Positions 60,394-64,000 of a stretch of DNA of 64,000 bases are shown here, piece by piece; within the stretch, counting starts at the first letter, position 1, and each line of letters begins with the position of its first letter. The DNA comes from Enemella dayhoffiae. Its GTDB lineage: Bacteria > Actinomycetota > Actinomycetes > Propionibacteriales > Propionibacteriaceae. The notes under the pieces were generated by a model. That model made no database searches, had not been told where the DNA came from, and saw only the letters and a program-made list of their open reading frames with translations. The stretch covers positions 124,001 through 188,000 of the forward strand of contig NZ_NMVQ01000034.1 in the NCBI RefSeq assembly GCF_002250625.1. Direction: 5' to 3'. Position numbers and translations under genes: made by a program.

Positions 60394-62499
60394 CTAGTCG
60401 GATTCCGGATCCGCGCCCGACGCGGATCCGCGGAGAATCTCCAGCACGGCATCGCCATAGCGGTCCACCTTGGTCCGCCCGATCCCGCTGATCGCGAGCA
60501 GGCCCCGTTCGTCGTCCGGGGTCGATTCGGCGATGGCGAGCAGGGTGGCGTCGGTGAAGATGCAGTACGCCGGCAGCTTCTGCTCCTTCGCCTCACCGGT
60601 GCGCCACTGCTTGAGCGCCGCCAGGAGGTCCTCGTCGTAGGTCGACTCGCAGGTCTCGTGCCGGCCGAGCTTGCGTTGTACGCCGGTGTCGAGGGTGCCT
60701 TCGCAGACGCGGCAGCGGGCGGTCTGCTGGCTGCCGCGACGCCGTTGGGCGGCGGCCGGTCGCTGCGGCCGGGGGCCCTCACTGCCGGCCGGGCGTACGC
60801 CGTCGAGGAAGCGGGAAGGGTTGCGGTGCCCGCCGCCGCCGCTGCGGCTGTGCGACCACGAGATGCGCAGGTGCTCACGGGCCCGGGTGACCGCCACATA
60901 GAGCAGTCGCCGCTCCTCGGCGATCGCCTGGTCGGTGGTGGCCAGCACGAACGGCAGGATTCCTTCGTGGGCGCCGACGACGGCCACCGCATCCCACTCC
61001 AGGCCCTTGGCGGAGTGGATCGTGCCGAGGGTGACCCCCTGGGCGACCGGGGCGTGCTGGGCGGCGGCGCGGCGTTCCAGCTCGTCGACCACCGCGTCCA
61101 GGGTCGTGTAGGGGTCGGCGGCGACCAGATCGTCGGCGACCGACGCCAGCGCGGCCAGCGACTCCCAGCGCTCCCGGGTGGTGCCGCCGCCGGTCGGCGC
61201 CTCAGGGGTCCAGCCGATCCCGGACAGGATCGCGCGCACCTGCTCCCCCACCGCCAGCCCGTCGGAATCGGTGCGGGTCGAGGTGCGCAGCACCCCCATC
61301 GCCTGGCGCACCTCGGGACGTTCGTAGAACCGCTCGGCGCCCCGCACCAGATAGGGGATGTCGCGGTCGGACAGCGCCTGCTCATAGGCCGGGGACTGGG
61401 CGTTGATCCGGAACAGGATCGCCATCTCGCGATAGGCGATTCCCTTCTGGTGCAGGGATTTCAGCCAATCGGCCACGGCGGCGGCCTCGCTCGCCTCGTC
61501 GGGGGCGGCGACGAACAGCGGCGCCGGGCCGGCCGGCCGTTGGGCCTGCAGGGTGACCGCCCCCATCGCCTGGCCGCGGGCCCGGCTCATGATCGCATTG
61601 GCGGTGCCGACCACCTGCGGGGTGGAGCGATAGTCGCGGACCAGGCGTACCACCGTCGCCTCGGGGTGCCGCTTCGGGAAGCCGGTCAGATAGTCGGCGC
61701 GGGCGCCGGCGAAGGAGTGGATCGTCTGCGCCGGGTCGCCGACCACGCACACCTCGGCCCGCTCCCCCAACCACAGCTCGAGCAGCCGCTGCTGCAGCGG
61801 GGACACGTCCTGATATTCGTCGACGACCAGGTGGCGATAGGTACGCCGGACCTCCTCGGCCACCTCGGGGTGGTCGGTGAGCAGGGCGGTGGTGCACAGC
61901 AGGATGTCCTCGAAGTCGATCCGGCCGCGGTTGCGCTTGGCCTCCTCATAGCCGGCGAACACCCGCGCGACGGTCTCGGGCTCCACCGAGGCCAGCTCAC
62001 GGCCCAGACTGCGCGCGATCGCCGGATAGTCGGCGGCCTGCACGTTGGACACCTTCGCCCAGCCGATCTCCCCGACCAGGTCGCGCAGGATGCCGGTGTC
62101 CACACCGACCCGCAGCCGGCCAGCGGCCTCGGCCACCAGCGACATCCGGTTGTCCAGGATCTGCGGCAGTTCCCCGCCCATCGTCCGCGGCCAGAAATAT
62201 TGCGCCTGCCGCAGCGCGGCGGAGTGGAAGGTGCGCGCCTGGACCCCGGAGACGCCGAGCTGCTGCAGCCGACCGCGCAGCTCGCCGGCGGCGCGGGTGG
62301 TGAAGGTGACCGCCAGCACCGTGGTCGGCGCATAGGCTCCGGTGCGCACCCCGTAGGCGATCCGGTGGGTGATCGCCCGGGTCTTGCCGGTGCCGGCACC
62401 GGCGATCACCGCGACCGGGCCGGTGAGCGCCATGGCCACCTGCCGCTGCTCGGGGTCGAGGGCATCCAGCAGGGCCTCGGGATCGGATGGTGGCAACAC
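60394..62499 (-). CDS. uvrD2: ATP-dependent DNA helicase UvrD2
   Basis: A superfamily-1 3'-5' helicase of 701 residues, matching mycobacterial UvrD2 in length. Motifs are Walker A AGAGTGKTRAITHRIA, VTFTTRAAGELRGRL, motif II LVVDEYQDVSPLQQ, VVGDPAQTIHSFAGA and motif VI LLYVAVTRAREHLRI. A Cys-containing linker (CRVCEGTLDTG) and a C-terminal HRDC domain (about 620-690) follow, both UvrD2 marks. The GTG at 62499 has TAACCT seven bases upstream (62507-62512), suggesting a leaderless mRNA. Confidence 0.94.
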   Translation of the reverse strand: MLPPSDPEALLDALDPEQRQVAMALTGPVAVIAGAGTGKTRAITHRIAYGVRTGAYAPTTVLAVTFTTRAAGELRGRLQQLGVSGVQARTFHSAALRQAQYFWPRTMGGELPQILDNRMSLVAEAAGRLRVGVDTGILRDLVGEIGWAKVSNVQAADYPAIARSLGRELASVEPETVARVFAGYEEAKRNRGRIDFEDILLCTTALLTDHPEVAEEVRRTYRHLVVDEYQDVSPLQQRLLELWLGERAEVCVVGDPAQTIHSFAGARADYLTGFPKRHPEATVVRLVRDYRSTPQVVGTANAIMSRARGQAMGAVTLQAQRPAGPAPLFVAAPDEASEAAAVADWLKSLHQKGIAYREMAILFRINAQSPAYEQALSDRDIPYLVRGAERFYERPEVRQAMGVLRTSTRTDSDGLAVGEQVRAILSGIGWTPEAPTGGGTTRERWESLAALASVADDLVAADPYTTLDAVVDELERRAAAQHAPVAQGVTLGTIHSAKGLEWDAVAVVGAHEGILPFVLATTDQAIAEERRLLYVAVTRAREHLRISWSHSRSGGGGHRNPSRFLDGVRPAGSEGPRPQRPAAAQRRRGSQQTARCRVCEGTLDTGVQRKLGRHETCESTYDEDLLAALKQWRTGEAKEQKLPAYCIFTDATLLAIAESTPDDERGLLAISGIGRTKVDRYGDAVLEILRGSASGADPESD

Positions 62500-62512
62500 G
62501 CCCCACAGGTTA

Positions 62513-62737
62513 GTCCGCCCGGCCGACAATCCCCCGCGGCAACTGCCGGGCGGCATCGAGCAACTCGATCTGCGACAACGCACCCTCGGGGGTGAACGAG
62601 CGGATCAGCTCCACCCCCGCCCTTCCGCGTTCTTCACCAGGCGTGTCACGTGGGAGGGGTCGACGTCACCGAAGTTGAACGGCGGCGTTGGCGCGCTCGT
62701 CCCACTGGAACTCCGCTCGCACGACTCCGACCCGCAT
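62513..62737 (-). pseudogene. Possible decayed small gene upstream of uvrD2
   Basis: On the minus strand an ATG at 62737 opens MRVGVVRAEFQWDERANAAV; coding-like sequence continues in another frame (FNFGDVDPSHVTRLVKNAEG) and returns to the first frame (ELIRSFTPEGALSQIELLDA) before a TAA at 62513. Two compensating frame changes would be needed for one protein of about 75 residues. I recognise no family. It may be a pseudogene or noncoding sequence. Confidence 0.3.
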
Positions 62738-62791
62738 GTCTCACATCGTGCCACGATGACTGTCAGCGGCCCTCGTTAGAGTGATTCCACG

Positions 62792-64000
62792 ATGACCGAA
62801 GACGCCCAGCCGACCCTCCTCGAGGCTCCCACCGCAACGCCGGCGACAGGCCTCGTCGTGCACCGCTGCTCGCGAGCCGATCGGCTCGCCGAAGGATTGG
62901 CCGAGGTGCTCGCCCGTCCGCTGCCGGACCCGTTCGCGACCGAGATCGTCTGCGTACCCGCCCCCGGGGTGGAGCGTTGGCTCTCCCAGACCCTGTCCAT
63001 GCAGTTGGGCGCCAGCGCCGGACAGCACGACGGGGTGTGCGCCGGGATCGACTTCGCCCGCTTCGACCCGCTGCTGGAGCGAGTCGTCGGGCAGGCGCTC
63101 GGCATCGACCCGGCCGACGACCCGTGGCGTGGTGACCGTACGGTCTGGGCCCTGCTGCGGGCCGCGGAGGCCGGGCGCGGGGAGCCCTGGTTCGCCGGGC
63201 TGCGGGTGAGCTTCGGGGAACAGGCCCGGCACCGGTTCCAGACCGCCCGTCGGGTGGTACGCCTGTTCCGCAGCTATGCGGTGCAGCGGCCCGAGCTGGT
63301 GAACGCCTGGACTGCCGGCGCCAACACCGGCCCGGGCGGGGCCCCGCTGGAGCCGTTCTCGGTGTGGCAACCGGAGCTGTGGCGGCGCTGGTGTGCCGAG
63401 GTGGGCGCCCCGCATCCCGCCCAGCGGGTGGCCCTGGCCGCGGACCGGTTGGCCGCCGCCCCCGAGCTGGCCGAGCTGCCCGAGCGGTTGTCGGTGTTCG
63501 GCCCGACCCGGCTCAACCCGGCCCAGCGCACCCTGCTGCGAGCCCTCGCCCTGCACCGCGAGGTGCACCTGTTCCTGCCGCACCCCTCCCCCGCGCTGTG
63601 GCGCGAGCTGGCCGCCGATCCGACCGCGCCGGGTCCGCGGGCGAGCGATCCGACCGCCGATCTGCCCGGCAGTCGGCTGCTGGCCCGGCTCGGCCGGGAC
63701 ACCCGCGAGCTGCAGACGACCCTGTCCCCGTTGGATTTCCGGGACGATCCCCGGCCCGAACCGGGCCGTCCCGACACCCTGCTGGGCCGGTTGCAGCGCT
63801 CGGTGGTGGACAACCTCGACCCGGCCACCGAGCCGAGCCTTCGGCGTACCCTCGCCGCCGACGACCGCTCGGTGCACTTCCACTCCTGCCACGGACCCGA
63901 CCGGCAGGTGGAGGTGCTGCGCGAGGTGGTGCTCGGTCTGCTCGCCGACGATCCGACCCTGGAGCCGCGCGACATCATCGTGATGTGCCCCGACATCGAG
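62792..64000 (+). CDS. recC: Exodeoxyribonuclease V gamma subunit RecC (3' end off the window)
   Basis: The first 403 residues of RecC, the Chi-scanning subunit of RecBCD. The N-terminal helicase-like domain shows LVVHRCSRADRLAEGLAEVL, VPAPGVERWLSQTLSMQLG, FSVWQPELWRRWC, LSVFGPTRLNPAQRTLLRAL and VHFHSCHGPDRQVEVLREVV. The frame stays open to base 64000. TAGAGT (62777-62782) stands nine bases before the ATG, so the leader is very short or absent. recB and recD are expected next. Confidence 0.93.
   Translation, partial: MTEDAQPTLLEAPTATPATGLVVHRCSRADRLAEGLAEVLARPLPDPFATEIVCVPAPGVERWLSQTLSMQLGASAGQHDGVCAGIDFARFDPLLERVVGQALGIDPADDPWRGDRTVWALLRAAEAGRGEPWFAGLRVSFGEQARHRFQTARRVVRLFRSYAVQRPELVNAWTAGANTGPGGAPLEPFSVWQPELWRRWCAEVGAPHPAQRVALAADRLAAAPELAELPERLSVFGPTRLNPAQRTLLRALALHREVHLFLPHPSPALWRELAADPTAPGPRASDPTADLPGSRLLARLGRDTRELQTTLSPLDFRDDPRPEPGRPDTLLGRLQRSVVDNLDPATEPSLRRTLAADDRSVHFHSCHGPDRQVEVLREVVLGLLADDPTLEPRDIIVMCPDIE

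Overview
The window is 64 kb of very GC-rich actinobacterial chromosome. Two WhiB regulators, a mycothiol-type anti-sigma/SigR pair, a Kgd-type 2-oxoglutarate decarboxylase, UvrD2 and the small ribosomal protein bL37 place it in Actinomycetota. A PPA1309-family gene, a kgd-linked 61-codon gene and the overall gene content suggest the Propionibacteriaceae. This placement is inference; no rRNA gene is present to confirm it. Many genes start 6-9 bases after a TANNNT box, so leaderless transcription is common here.

Layout. 1-6042: rho (cut by the window edge), then the aspartate-family operon lysA-hom-thrB on the minus strand and a tRNA-Arg(CCG). 6204-15416: kgd with its small partner, a TetR regulator divergent from galK, and a three-gene polar amino-acid ABC transporter. 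15634-24318: a block matching the order around mycobacterial whiB1/sigH: whiB1, pdtaS, bL37, rsrA, sigR, a hydrolase, an SRAP protein, a DoxX-like protein, aroA, rsgA and hisN. 24322-32933: a membrane protein, serA, a complete dipeptide/oligopeptide ABC transporter and an ArAE/FUSC-like exporter.

33109-40704 is accessory DNA beside an initiator tRNA-Met. The last 12 bases of the tRNA recur at 40645-40656, next to a strong terminator, and the interval holds tRNA scraps, partial duplications, a GlxA-like regulator divergent from a small oxidative-type operon, and a GNAT gene. Nested in it is a complete IS21-family element (36231-39499) with 52-bp multi-repeat ends and a 5-bp target duplication. 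It encloses a CmtR-type Cd/Pb sensor and a CadD transporter as passengers. This is the most notable structure in the window.

40839-45565 holds a PPOX-type protein, a two-component system with an unusual double-membrane histidine kinase, and a decayed acyl-CoA dehydrogenase. 45674-64000 returns to core genes: an M16 peptidase pair, a UPF0182 protein, a PPA1309-like protein, a PDZ/Lon-type protease, moaE, a DUF2342 protein, a Nudix protein, a YgjP-like metallopeptidase, a DUF5679 protein, an orphan ThiF/TOMM-like protein, an ABC1 kinase, a zinc ribbon, whiB7 with an attenuator leader and uORF, uvrD2 and the start of recC.

Small-scale structure includes three copies of an intergenic repeat built on CGCGARGTGACGTTC, a second family with CCCTGAG...TCGAAGGG ends, a 90-bp near-perfect palindrome at 26689-26778, and several GC-rich bidirectional terminators.
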